Positions 55,720-64,000 of a stretch of DNA of 64,000 nucleotides are shown here, in pieces (position 1 is the first letter of the stretch; each line of letters opens with the position of its first letter). The position numbers and the translations under genes were made by a program. The DNA is taken from assembly GCF_000014065.1 (NCBI RefSeq), contig NC_008044.1:2937501-3001500 (forward strand), in the 5' to 3' direction. Under the pieces are notes generated by a model that did not search any database, was not told where the DNA came from, and saw nothing but the letters and a program-made list of their open reading frames with translations. The DNA is from Ruegeria sp. TM1040 (GTDB lineage Bacteria; Pseudomonadota; Alphaproteobacteria; Rhodobacterales; Rhodobacteraceae).

Positions 55720-56463
55720 ATGGCAAAGGCTGCACGCAAAAAGAAATCAGCACCGAAATCTCCATCCGGGCTCGCGCGCTTTTCGCCGCGTGCGCTGTAT
55801 CGGCGACTGCGCCGTTCGGTGTTGCGGGTCGTCTTTGGCGGCCTTGCGGCCTTCTTGGCGCTGATCCTGCTCTACTCTGTCGTGAATCCCCCGATCACCC
55901 ATACGATTTGGGTTGAGAAACGCCGCTTGGGCGATGTGGATCGTGAATGGGTGCCGATCGAGCATATCTCGCCCCACATGGCCCGTTCAGTGGTCGCCGC
56001 AGAGGATGCAAGATTCTGTGAACACTGGGGTTTTGACGTTCATGCGATTCGCAGCGCGCTGGAATCGGGCGCCAATCGCGGAGCCTCCACCCTAACGCAA
56101 CAGGTGGTGAAAAACGTCTTTCTCTGGCAGGGGCGTAGCTGGTTTCGCAAGGCGCTCGAGACCTTTATCACGCCGGTCGTCGAGGCCACCTGGAGCAAGG
56201 AACGCATTGTCGAGGTCTACCTGAACGTTGCCGAGATGGGCGAGGGCATCTTTGGCGCCGATGCAGCCGCGCGGCATTATTTTGGCGTGGGCCCAGATCA
56301 GCTCAGCGCACAGCAAGCCGCCCTGATCGCAGCCCTTTTGCCCAACCCAAAGGAGCGCTCCGCCGCCGATCCCGGCAATTTCATGCGCAAAAGAGCGCGG
56401 CAGATCATGGATGGAGCCGCCACAATTGAACGCGACGGACGCTCTGCCTGTTTCGAGCATTGA
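55720..56463 (+). CDS. mtgA: Monofunctional peptidoglycan glycosyltransferase
   Basis: A 247-residue GT51 enzyme with one N-terminal membrane helix (around residues 38-56, VVFGGLAAFLALILLYSVV) and the glycosyltransferase domain. The catalytic glutamates are in AAEDARFCEHWGFD and later VEVYLNVAEMGEGIFGADAAARHYFG; the GASTLTQQVVKNVFLW signature is also present. Size and lack of a transpeptidase domain match MtgA. It polymerises lipid II at the membrane. Confidence 0.95.
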   Translation: MAKAARKKKSAPKSPSGLARFSPRALYRRLRRSVLRVVFGGLAAFLALILLYSVVNPPITHTIWVEKRRLGDVDREWVPIEHISPHMARSVVAAEDARFCEHWGFDVHAIRSALESGANRGASTLTQQVVKNVFLWQGRSWFRKALETFITPVVEATWSKERIVEVYLNVAEMGEGIFGADAAARHYFGVGPDQLSAQQAALIAALLPNPKERSAADPGNFMRKRARQIMDGAATIERDGRSACFEH

Positions 56464-56532
56464 AGTTTCTGCTCCGGCAAGGCATTGCTGGTGCACCACG
56501 ATATCACAACACCCGGAGAACCGAGGACGCCC

Positions 56533-57198
56533 ATGGCTCGTCTCTATCATGTCCCCCTGTCGCCCTTCTGTCGCAAAGTGCGTCTGTCTCTGGCGGAGAA
56601 GAAGATTGAGGTGGAGCTTGTCGAGGAGCGCTACTGGGAGCAGGATGCGGACTTTTTGCGCCGCAACCCAGCCGCAAAGGTCCCTGTCTTGCGCCTCGAT
56701 GGGATTCTCATGGCAGAAAGCGCGGCGATCTGTGAATATATCGAAGAAACTCGCCCAGACCCATCCCTGATGCCGAAGAAGCCAGCCGAACGGCTGGAAG
56801 TGCGCCGTCTGGTGAGCTGGTTTGACGACAAGTTTCACCATGAAGTCACCTCAAAGCTGCTCTACGAGCGCGTCAACAAAAAGATGACTGGCGAGGGATA
56901 TCCTGACAGCGGCAACGTGAAATCAGGGGCGAAGGCGATCAAATACCACATCGATTACCTGTCCTGGCTGCTGGACCACCGCCGCTGGCTTGCAGGGGAT
57001 TCGATGACGCTTGCAGATTTTGCCGCCGCAGCACATCTGTCTTCTCTGGACTATATCTCAGATGTGGATTGGAACCGCTCTGCAGTGGTGAAGGATTGGT
57101 ACGCGAAAATCAAATCGAGGCCCGCGTTCCGCTCCATTCTGGCCGATCAGGTTCCGGGGTTCCGCCCCCCTTCGCACTACGCCGATCTGGACTTCTGA
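56533..57198 (+). CDS. Glutathione S-transferase family protein
   Basis: A 221-residue GST-like protein. The N-terminal domain has ARLYHVPLSPFCRKVRLSLAEKKIEVELVE with an SPFC active-site stretch (Ser-Pro-Phe-Cys), followed by VPVLRLDGILMAESAAICEYIEE. The C-terminal helical domain has SMTLADFAAAAHLSSLDYISDVDW, typical of omega/theta-type bacterial members. Start at 56533 is supported by GAGGA five bases upstream. A tRNA-Thr gene follows. Confidence 0.88.
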   Translation: MARLYHVPLSPFCRKVRLSLAEKKIEVELVEERYWEQDADFLRRNPAAKVPVLRLDGILMAESAAICEYIEETRPDPSLMPKKPAERLEVRRLVSWFDDKFHHEVTSKLLYERVNKKMTGEGYPDSGNVKSGAKAIKYHIDYLSWLLDHRRWLAGDSMTLADFAAAAHLSSLDYISDVDWNRSAVVKDWYAKIKSRPAFRSILADQVPGFRPPSHYADLDF

Positions 57199-57265
57199 AA
57201 CCACGCCGCGCGCGCAATTCATCCTTGATTGATCCACGGGATGAGGGTATCCCCGGCAGCGCTTC

Positions 57266-57341
57266 GCCTCAATAGCTCAGCTGGTAGAGCAGGTCCTTCG
57301 TAAGGACAAGGTCGGGGGTTCGAGTCCCTCTTGAGGCACCA
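57266..57341 (+). tRNA. tRNA-Thr(CGU)
   Basis: A full 76-base cloverleaf from GCCTCAA to an encoded CCA. The anticodon loop TTCGTAA holds CGT, the D-arm AGCTCAGCTGGTAGAGC and T-loop GGTTCGAGTCC are normal. Confidence 0.95.
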
Positions 57342-57497
57342 TTTCTTTTTCCCCAGTTCAGACGCTTAGACAGGGATCGCAAGATTTCTCAGGGTGCCAG
57401 ACATGCATCCCCGCAATCTGAACCTCAAACCGGCCCGAAGCATCAACGGGTCTCTCCACAAGCGACCGGACCACGGCCGCTTGTGGCTCCCGAGAGA

Positions 57498-58982
57498 TCA
57501 GCGTTTGTCGTCAGGATTATCCGTGCGCTGAGTTTGGTCTCCATCCTCACGAACATCGCTGGGCTCGGGATCAATGATGGTGAGGGCACCTGTGCCGTTG
57601 TCATCTTGGCGTCCCGCCAACAAGGGGAGCATCGCAGCCCCTGTTGCCGAATGATACTCCGGTGTTTCGGGACGTTTCCAGGTCAACGTGTCAAAGCTGG
57701 CGCAGTTTTCACAGGTCGGCGCCCACTCCGCGTGAATGTGGTTGCAACTTTCACAGACCCACTGCGGTCCACGCGGAGCGGTCAGGGCCTTGGTAAGCCA
57801 ACCTTGAACCATCGCATCCGGACCGCCCTCGCCTTTCTCAATGGCCGCCATCAAGGTCAGCGCGCGCGCATCTGGTGCGCGATCCACGAGGTCGCCCAGC
57901 GCGCGGCGGGCTTCGGGGAAATCCTCGGCCACGATCAACAACTCAGCCCGCACCAAGCGGGTTTCATCGTGATCTGGCTTCAGCCGCAACAGCGGCTCGA
58001 ACCGCTTCACGCGCGCTTCAGCCGTCTCATTGGGCTCGATTTCGGCGAAGGCGTGGGCGAGATCCGGATGCGGCTGTGCTTCCCATGCTTTCTTGAGAAT
58101 CCGCACCGCATTGCGAGGCTTGCCCTTGGCGATATAGCTGCGGGCCGCAAGCGCAGCCGCCGGAACCAGGTCGGGCGACAGGCGGTTCGCCTCGATCGCC
58201 TGCTCCTGCTGCTCGGGAGTGGCTTCTTCGGCCAAGAGCGCCTTGGAGGACGACAGGGCCAGCACCGCATCCCGGCGCTTGAACACCTCACGCGGCAGGG
58301 TTCCAGTCTTGAGTTTTGTCGCCAAAGTCTGACGCGCCCCCGCCCAATCCTCGGCCTGAGCTTGGAGCTTCAGGAGCGTATCTTGTACTTCTTCGTGCTT
58401 GGGACGCAGGGCGAGCGCCTTTTCAGCCAGCTGCCGAGCCGTCTCGGTGTCACCCTCGGACAGTTTCTGTTTCATGATCCCGCGCACACCGACAAAGCGG
58501 GTCGACTGGTCTGAAAGCAGGCGCTTATAGGCCTCTGCAGCCTTGTGGGTGTCACCTGCCATCTCGGCCGCTTGCGCCACCACGAGATCGGTCAGCGCCG
58601 GGTCCTGCAGATAGCGCTCCGCCTTTGCAGCCTTGGTCAGCGCCGTGCGACCTTCGCCAACTGCCAGTGCCATAAGACTATCCGAAAGCGCCTGATACCC
58701 GCGCCGCTCGCGCCCCTTGTCAAAGTACCGCGACAAAGCGGTTTCATCGCCATTCAGGAACCGCAGCGTCGCAAGAAGCAGCGATAGAAGCTTAAAGAAC
58801 AACCACGTCAGGAGCATGAGCGCCAGAAGCGCCATCACCGACTGAAGCGCACCAAGTGTATATTCGGTGCCAGCAACAGTGATCTGCACGCCACCGGCGG
58901 TTTCCATCAGGACACCCGCACCGAAGGCCAGAAGCGCAACGATCGCGACAAATACGAGAATCTTCAACAATGACCAGAGCAT
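57498..58982 (-). CDS. HemY-like membrane-anchored TPR protein
   Basis: A 494-residue protein with two N-terminal membrane segments (FVAIVALLAFGAGVLMETAGG; LALMLLTWLFFKLLSLLL) and tetratricopeptide-like helices between about residues 120 and 430, followed by a C-terminal CxxC pair region (WVCESCNHIHAEWAPTCENCASF) that looks like a small zinc ribbon. In alphaproteobacteria HemY-type proteins are encoded beside the mitofilin homologue and hemD, as here. The role in haem synthesis is not established, and the zinc-ribbon end resembles the LapB/YciM pattern. Its start is 10 bases after the mic60 stop. Confidence 0.85.
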   Translation of the reverse strand: MLWSLLKILVFVAIVALLAFGAGVLMETAGGVQITVAGTEYTLGALQSVMALLALMLLTWLFFKLLSLLLATLRFLNGDETALSRYFDKGRERRGYQALSDSLMALAVGEGRTALTKAAKAERYLQDPALTDLVVAQAAEMAGDTHKAAEAYKRLLSDQSTRFVGVRGIMKQKLSEGDTETARQLAEKALALRPKHEEVQDTLLKLQAQAEDWAGARQTLATKLKTGTLPREVFKRRDAVLALSSSKALLAEEATPEQQEQAIEANRLSPDLVPAAALAARSYIAKGKPRNAVRILKKAWEAQPHPDLAHAFAEIEPNETAEARVKRFEPLLRLKPDHDETRLVRAELLIVAEDFPEARRALGDLVDRAPDARALTLMAAIEKGEGGPDAMVQGWLTKALTAPRGPQWVCESCNHIHAEWAPTCENCASFDTLTWKRPETPEYHSATGAAMLPLLAGRQDDNGTGALTIIDPEPSDVREDGDQTQRTDNPDDKR

Positions 58983-58992
58983 GGCGACGTCC

Positions 58993-60312
<1,320 letters not shown>

Positions 60313-60361
60313 TTTGGCCTCCCCCGATTCCCAAACGTACTCAACACCCTAAGGACAGACC

Positions 60362-61072
60362 CTAGTCCTCGGGCGGCTTGGTCTCAACCCGAAGCAAGGC
60401 TGCTGCGACATCACAGACCAGTTCCGCCATCGCCTCGGCCGTTGGGAACTTACTTACGTGTCGCACGCGACTTTGCAAGCGCGGCATCGCCTCTGCCACA
60501 GCGTCACTCATTGCAATCAATGACAAATGCGCCTTTTCTGGACACAGGCTGTCAAAATGGGCAGCGGTGCGCGGTGAAAAAAGCGGCACGATCAAGGGGA
60601 TCTGCGCCGTCAGCGCAGCCTCTGCCTCAGCACTCAGAGGGCATAAAGCCTGACGGTATATCGCTTGCCCACTGCAGGACACACCGCCTTCGCTGAGACG
60701 CTCGGCAACCGCGCCACGGGTGTACTCGCCGTGCAGATGCAGCAATTTTCCAGATGGCCGGGACGCCAACAGGGCCTCCACCAAAGTGTCGGCCGTATCG
60801 CCCACAAATTGCGCCGACCAGCCTGCCTCGCACGCGGCGCTGGCAGTGCGTTCCCCAACGCAATAGGCCCTGAGACGCAGAGGTTGCGCCGCTGACGCGA
60901 CCCGCACGCCCTCACCCGAGGTGAAGATCACCGCATCGATGCCGCCAAGGTCGATGAGGCCTTGCAGCGGCGCGATCTCCATCAACGGCGAATAGATAAT
61001 CGGCAGCTCACGACACATCTCAGATGGCAGAAGATCAACAAACCGCTGCGCCGCGGAAAGCGGGCGGGTCAT
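60362..61072 (-). CDS. hemD: Uroporphyrinogen-III synthase
   Basis: A protein of about 236 residues resembling HemD, which closes hydroxymethylbilane to uroporphyrinogen III. The N-terminus has [15 protein letters not shown], and later segments [28 protein letters not shown] and [16 protein letters not shown] match the family, which is poorly conserved. The ATG at 61072 gives a family-like start; a TTG three bases earlier and a GTG at 61099 are alternatives. It is 49 bases upstream of mic60 and likely in one operon with it and the HemY-like gene, divergent from tsaD. Confidence 0.85.
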   Translation of the reverse strand: MTRPLSAAQRFVDLLPSEMCRELPIIYSPLMEIAPLQGLIDLGGIDAVIFTSGEGVRVASAAQPLRLRAYCVGERTASAACEAGWSAQFVGDTADTLVEALLASRPSGKLLHLHGEYTRGAVAERLSEGGVSCSGQAIYRQALCPLSAEAEAALTAQIPLIVPLFSPRTAAHFDSLCPEKAHLSLIAMSDAVAEAMPRLQSRVRHVSKFPTAEAMAELVCDVAAALLRVETKPPED

Positions 61073-61173
61073 CAACAGAGATAGGCCCTTCCTGTTCACC
61101 TCGGCGCTCCCGGGATTGTTTGCCTCACCTCATGGTGGTAGCTGCGCAGTACAAAGGATGCAACGGTAGGGCC

Positions 61174-62271
61174 ATGACTCAGACGCTCACACTTCTTGGA
61201 CTGGAAAGCAGTTGCGACGACACAGCAGCCGCCGTTGTACGACAGACGACAGGCGCCAAGGCGGAAATCCTGTCGTCGATCGTGTTCGGCCAGACCGAGC
61301 TTCACAGCGCGTATGGCGGCGTGGTGCCCGAGATCGCCGCGCGCGCCCATGCTGAAAAACTCGACAGTTGCGTGCGCGACGCTCTCGCCGAGGCCGGCCT
61401 CACCCTAGGCGACCTGGATGCCATCGCCGTCACCGCAGGCCCAGGGCTGATCGGGGGCGTGATGTCTGGCGTGATGTGCGCAAAAGGGATCTCTGCTGCC
61501 ACCGGACTGCCACTGATCGGAGTGAATCACCTTGCCGGGCATGCTCTGACGCCGCGCCTGACTGACGATATCACCTATCCCTACTTGATGCTGCTGGTGT
61601 CAGGTGGCCATTGCCAATATCTGATCGCACGCGGGCCAGAGACGTTCTCGCGCCTTGGCGGCACAATAGACGATGCACCCGGCGAAGCCTTTGACAAGAC
61701 CGCGCGACTTCTTGGGTTGCCACAACCCGGAGGACCGTCTGTACAGGCGGAGGCAGAGCATGGCGATCCGGAGCGGTTCCGCTTTCCACGCCCTCTGCTT
61801 GATCGCCCTGATTGCAACCTGTCTTTTTCGGGGTTGAAAACCGCCTTGATGCGAATGCGGGACCAGATCATCGCAGAAAAGGGAGGCCTGACACGTCAGG
61901 ATCGCGCCGATCTCTGTGCTGGTTTTCAGGCGGCAATCGTTGACACACTTGTGGAAAAAACCCGTCGCGCCCTCCGGCTCTATCTCGAGGATAAGCCCCA
62001 GCACCCAACGTTGGCCGTGGCCGGAGGTGTCGCTGCCAATACTGAAATCCGGAACGGATTGATGGCTCTATGCTTTGAGTTAGAGACTGATTTTCTCGCA
62101 CCCCCTTTGGCGCTTTGCACCGATAACGCAGCGATGATCGCCTATGCAGGACTGGAGCGCTACAAAACCGGAGCGCGTGATGGCATGTCGCTTTCGGCAC
62201 GTCCGCGCTGGCCGCTGGATAAAACCAGCCCAGCGCTGATCGGCAGCGGCAAGAAAGGGGCCAAGGCATGA
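61174..62271 (+). CDS. tsaD: tRNA N6-adenosine threonylcarbamoyltransferase TsaD
   Basis: A 365-residue ASKHA protein that transfers threonylcarbamoyl to A37 of tRNA, with TsaB and TsaE. Markers are [14 protein letters not shown] at the N-terminus, the iron-ligand stretch [19 protein letters not shown], and [17 protein letters not shown] near the C-terminus. The start at 61174 is preferred because the upstream frame to 61024 lies across the divergent hemD gene start. It overlaps gpsA by four bases (ATGA). The MtaB elsewhere in the window acts on its product. Confidence 0.97.
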   Translation: MTQTLTLLGLESSCDDTAAAVVRQTTGAKAEILSSIVFGQTELHSAYGGVVPEIAARAHAEKLDSCVRDALAEAGLTLGDLDAIAVTAGPGLIGGVMSGVMCAKGISAATGLPLIGVNHLAGHALTPRLTDDITYPYLMLLVSGGHCQYLIARGPETFSRLGGTIDDAPGEAFDKTARLLGLPQPGGPSVQAEAEHGDPERFRFPRPLLDRPDCNLSFSGLKTALMRMRDQIIAEKGGLTRQDRADLCAGFQAAIVDTLVEKTRRALRLYLEDKPQHPTLAVAGGVAANTEIRNGLMALCFELETDFLAPPLALCTDNAAMIAYAGLERYKTGARDGMSLSARPRWPLDKTSPALIGSGKKGAKA

Positions 62272-63230
62272 GCGTCGCGGTCCTCGGCGCGGGCGCTTTT
62301 GGCACGGCATTGGCCATCTCCCTCGCGCGCAAGGCGCCGACAACGCTCTGGTGCCGCAGCAAAGACCATGCAGACGAGATACGCAGCACGCGTGAAAACA
62401 CCCGTCGCCTGCCGGGCGCGCCCTTGCCCGATGCTCTGGCCGTCACGTCGGATATTGCCTGTCTTGGCGCCCATGACGTGATCCTGCTTGCTGTTCCGAT
62501 GCAAAAAATGCGCGGTTTCCTGACCGCGCATCACGCAGCGCTTTCCGGCAAGACATTGGTAGCCTGCTGCAAAGGCATCGAGCTCGACAGTGGTCTTGGC
62601 CCGGTGGCGGTTCTGCGCGACACGGTGCCTGACGCAACTGCAGCCCTGCTGACGGGCCCAAGTTTCGCGGCAGACATTGCCCTCGGCCTGCCAACCGCAT
62701 TGACGCTGGCCTGCGATCCGGATGAGACCGGGAAAGCCCTGCAAGCCACCTTGTCCACCGATAACCTGCGCCTCTATCGCACCACCGACCTGACCGGAGC
62801 GGAGATCGGCGGCGCACTGAAGAACGTCATCGCCATCGCCTGCGGAGCAGTGATCGGCGCAAGGCTCGGTGACAGTGCCCGCGCGGCGCTCATGACACGT
62901 GGCTATGCAGAGATGCAGCGCTTGGCACTGGCCCGCGGTGCCCGGCCGGAAACGCTGGCAGGGCTTTCGGGGTTTGGTGACCTCACCCTCACATGCGGTT
63001 CGGAACTGTCGCGCAATTTTCGCCTCGGTCTGAGCCTCGGCCGTGGAGAGGCCTTTGATCCCTCTATTACGGTGGAGGGCGCAGCAACGGCACGTGCCAC
63101 CGCCAAAACGGCCCAAGAGATGGGATTGGAGATGCCAATCACGCAAACGGTAACCAATTTGTTGGATCAAAGGTTGACGATCTCCGACGCGGCGGATCAA
63201 TTGCTTAAAAGGCCATTAAAAGAGGAATAA
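62268..63230 (+). CDS. gpsA: Glycerol-3-phosphate dehydrogenase [NAD(P)+]
   Basis: A 320-residue enzyme that makes glycerol 3-phosphate for phospholipids from dihydroxyacetone phosphate. The nucleotide-binding motif [18 protein letters not shown] starts at residue 4, [11 protein letters not shown] follows near residue 130, and the catalytic lysine is in [14 protein letters not shown] around residue 185. It overlaps tsaD (ATGA) and is one base from the next gene, showing a four-gene run. Confidence 0.96.
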   Translation: MSVAVLGAGAFGTALAISLARKAPTTLWCRSKDHADEIRSTRENTRRLPGAPLPDALAVTSDIACLGAHDVILLAVPMQKMRGFLTAHHAALSGKTLVACCKGIELDSGLGPVAVLRDTVPDATAALLTGPSFAADIALGLPTALTLACDPDETGKALQATLSTDNLRLYRTTDLTGAEIGGALKNVIAIACGAVIGARLGDSARAALMTRGYAEMQRLALARGARPETLAGLSGFGDLTLTCGSELSRNFRLGLSLGRGEAFDPSITVEGAATARATAKTAQEMGLEMPITQTVTNLLDQRLTISDAADQLLKRPLKEE

Positions 63231-63231
63231 A

Positions 63232-63504
63232 ATGCTCATTGCATTGATTGCCCGCGACAAACCCGACCATCTGCAGACGCGCCTCGACAATCGTGCGGCG
63301 CATCTCGCCTATATCGAAGAGACCGGCGTTGTTGCGCAGGCGGGCCCGCTTTTGGACCAAAACGGCGAGATGGTTGGCTCTCTGGTGATCCTCGACGTGG
63401 AGGACATGGCCGCCGGTGAAGCCTGGGCCGCAAACGACCCCTACAACAAGGCCGGACTCTTTGAGGCCGTTGAACTTATCACCTGGAAGAAGGTGATCGG
63501 CTGA
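63232..63504 (+). CDS. YciI family protein
   Basis: A 90-residue ferredoxin-like small protein. The family N-terminus MLIALIARDKPDHLQTRLDNRAAHLAYIE contains the histidine characteristic of YciI/YCII proteins, and the second half has AGEAWAANDPYNKAGLFEAVELITWKKVIG, also typical. Its function is not known generally; members may bind small molecules. It overlaps the downstream EVE gene by one base (TGATG) and follows gpsA by one base. Confidence 0.88.
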   Translation: MLIALIARDKPDHLQTRLDNRAAHLAYIEETGVVAQAGPLLDQNGEMVGSLVILDVEDMAAGEAWAANDPYNKAGLFEAVELITWKKVIG

Positions 63505-63926
63505 TGGCGTATTGGCTGTTCAAATCCGAACCAAACACCTGGGGCTGGGACGATCAAGTCGCCAAAGGGGAAGCTGGTGAGGAATGGGACGGCGTGCGCA
63601 ACTACCAGGCCCGCAACTTCATGCGGGAAATGAAACTGGGCGACCGCGGATTCTTCTATCACTCATTGAAAGAAAAATCCGTGGTTGGCATTGTCGAGGT
63701 CTGCGCCAAATCCCACCCGGACAGCACAACAGATGATCCGCGTTGGGACTGCGTGGACATCAAAGCCATTCGCCCGTTTGTAAAACCGGTCTCCCTTGAT
63801 CAGATCAAGTCGAACCCGATGCTTGAGAACATGGTTCTTGTCAAAAACTCGAGGCTCTCGGTGCAACCGGTGACAGATGCGGAGTGGCAAGAGATCTGCA
63901 AGATGGGGGATACACCTGCAGATTGA
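63504..63926 (+). CDS. EVE domain-containing protein
   Basis: A 140-residue EVE (PUA-like) protein. The opening AYWLFKSEPNTWGWDD and VRNYQARNFMREMKLGDRGFFYHSLKEKSVVGIVEV stretch is diagnostic, with the aromatic cage residues of the domain likely within it. EVE domains bind modified bases in nucleic acid and occur in bacterial housekeeping and defence contexts, as well as in human THYN1. Here it is in an otherwise housekeeping operon. The preferred modified base is unknown. Confidence 0.92.
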   Translation: MAYWLFKSEPNTWGWDDQVAKGEAGEEWDGVRNYQARNFMREMKLGDRGFFYHSLKEKSVVGIVEVCAKSHPDSTTDDPRWDCVDIKAIRPFVKPVSLDQIKSNPMLENMVLVKNSRLSVQPVTDAEWQEICKMGDTPAD

Positions 63927-63979
63927 CCCGGCGAGCAAAACTGGCATGCTGACTCTGACAAATGTCTGCGAGGAATGGC

Positions 63980-64000
63980 ATGGAAATTCTCAGCGTAATT
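63980..64000 (+). CDS. Possible start of another gene, cut by the window edge
   Basis: An ATG at 63980 with GAGGA five bases upstream opens a frame (seven codons, MEILSVI) that continues beyond the window. Nothing more can be said about the product. Confidence 0.4.

Overview
This window looks like an ordinary chromosomal segment of an alphaproteobacterium, most likely a marine Roseobacter-group member of the Rhodobacterales. The inference rests on moderately GC-rich coding DNA, TRAP transporters, the fbcFBC-type petABC operon, gltD preceding gltB, a mitofilin (Mic60) homologue beside hemD and a HemY-like gene, and the general protein style. Genus assignment is not possible from the sequence alone. 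No phage, insertion sequence, integrase, plasmid origin or CRISPR array was seen.

Layout. 1-2292: branched-chain amino acid catabolism (E1-alpha of branched-chain 2-oxoacid dehydrogenase, Leu/Val dehydrogenase, divergent Lrp-type regulator). 2377-11253: a catabolic locus with iron-dependent alcohol dehydrogenase, aldehyde dehydrogenase, glutamine-synthetase-like ligase, TRAP transporter (P, M, Q), N-formylglutamate-amidohydrolase-family enzyme and a divergent RpiR regulator; the set would fit uptake and gamma-glutamylation of an amine or amino alcohol. 11317-13574: a short AMP-forming ligase overlapping an atypical thiolase. 13635-16953: katG with divergent oxyR. 16963-22306: carnitine-like acyl-CoA genes with a divergent GlxA/CdhR-type regulator. 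22352-28665: arsC, adenine deaminase and AMP nucleosidase (purine salvage), HU, an EamA exporter, msrB-msrA. 28743-34726: hydantoinase/oxoprolinase-like protein, queG, a periplasmic serine hydrolase overlapping an AlgE-like porin gene.

35114-46663: tRNA-Lys, dapF-mtaB, a CPT-like kinase, the cytochrome bc1 operon (petABC), a glutathione transferase, thiBPQ under a TPP riboswitch, and aroC. 46911-50968: two tandem tRNA-Leu(CAG) genes, an NDUFA9-like protein, uppP and gltD. 51043-57341: gltB, mtgA, a second glutathione transferase and tRNA-Thr. 57498-64000: HemY-like protein, Mic60 with a long Glu-Thr repeat, hemD, then divergently tsaD-gpsA-yciI-EVE, and possibly the first codons of another gene.

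Genes are tightly packed, with many 1-25 base overlaps that imply translational coupling (bkd, dctQ/M, acyl-CoA genes, msr, thi, dapF-mtaB, tsaD-gpsA). A GC-rich intergenic repeat containing CCGGGATATTT appears four times. The observations most worth a second look are the candidate gamma-glutamylation locus, the ligase/thiolase pair whose thiolase lacks the usual C-terminal cysteine, and the 17-copy hexamer repeat inside mic60.
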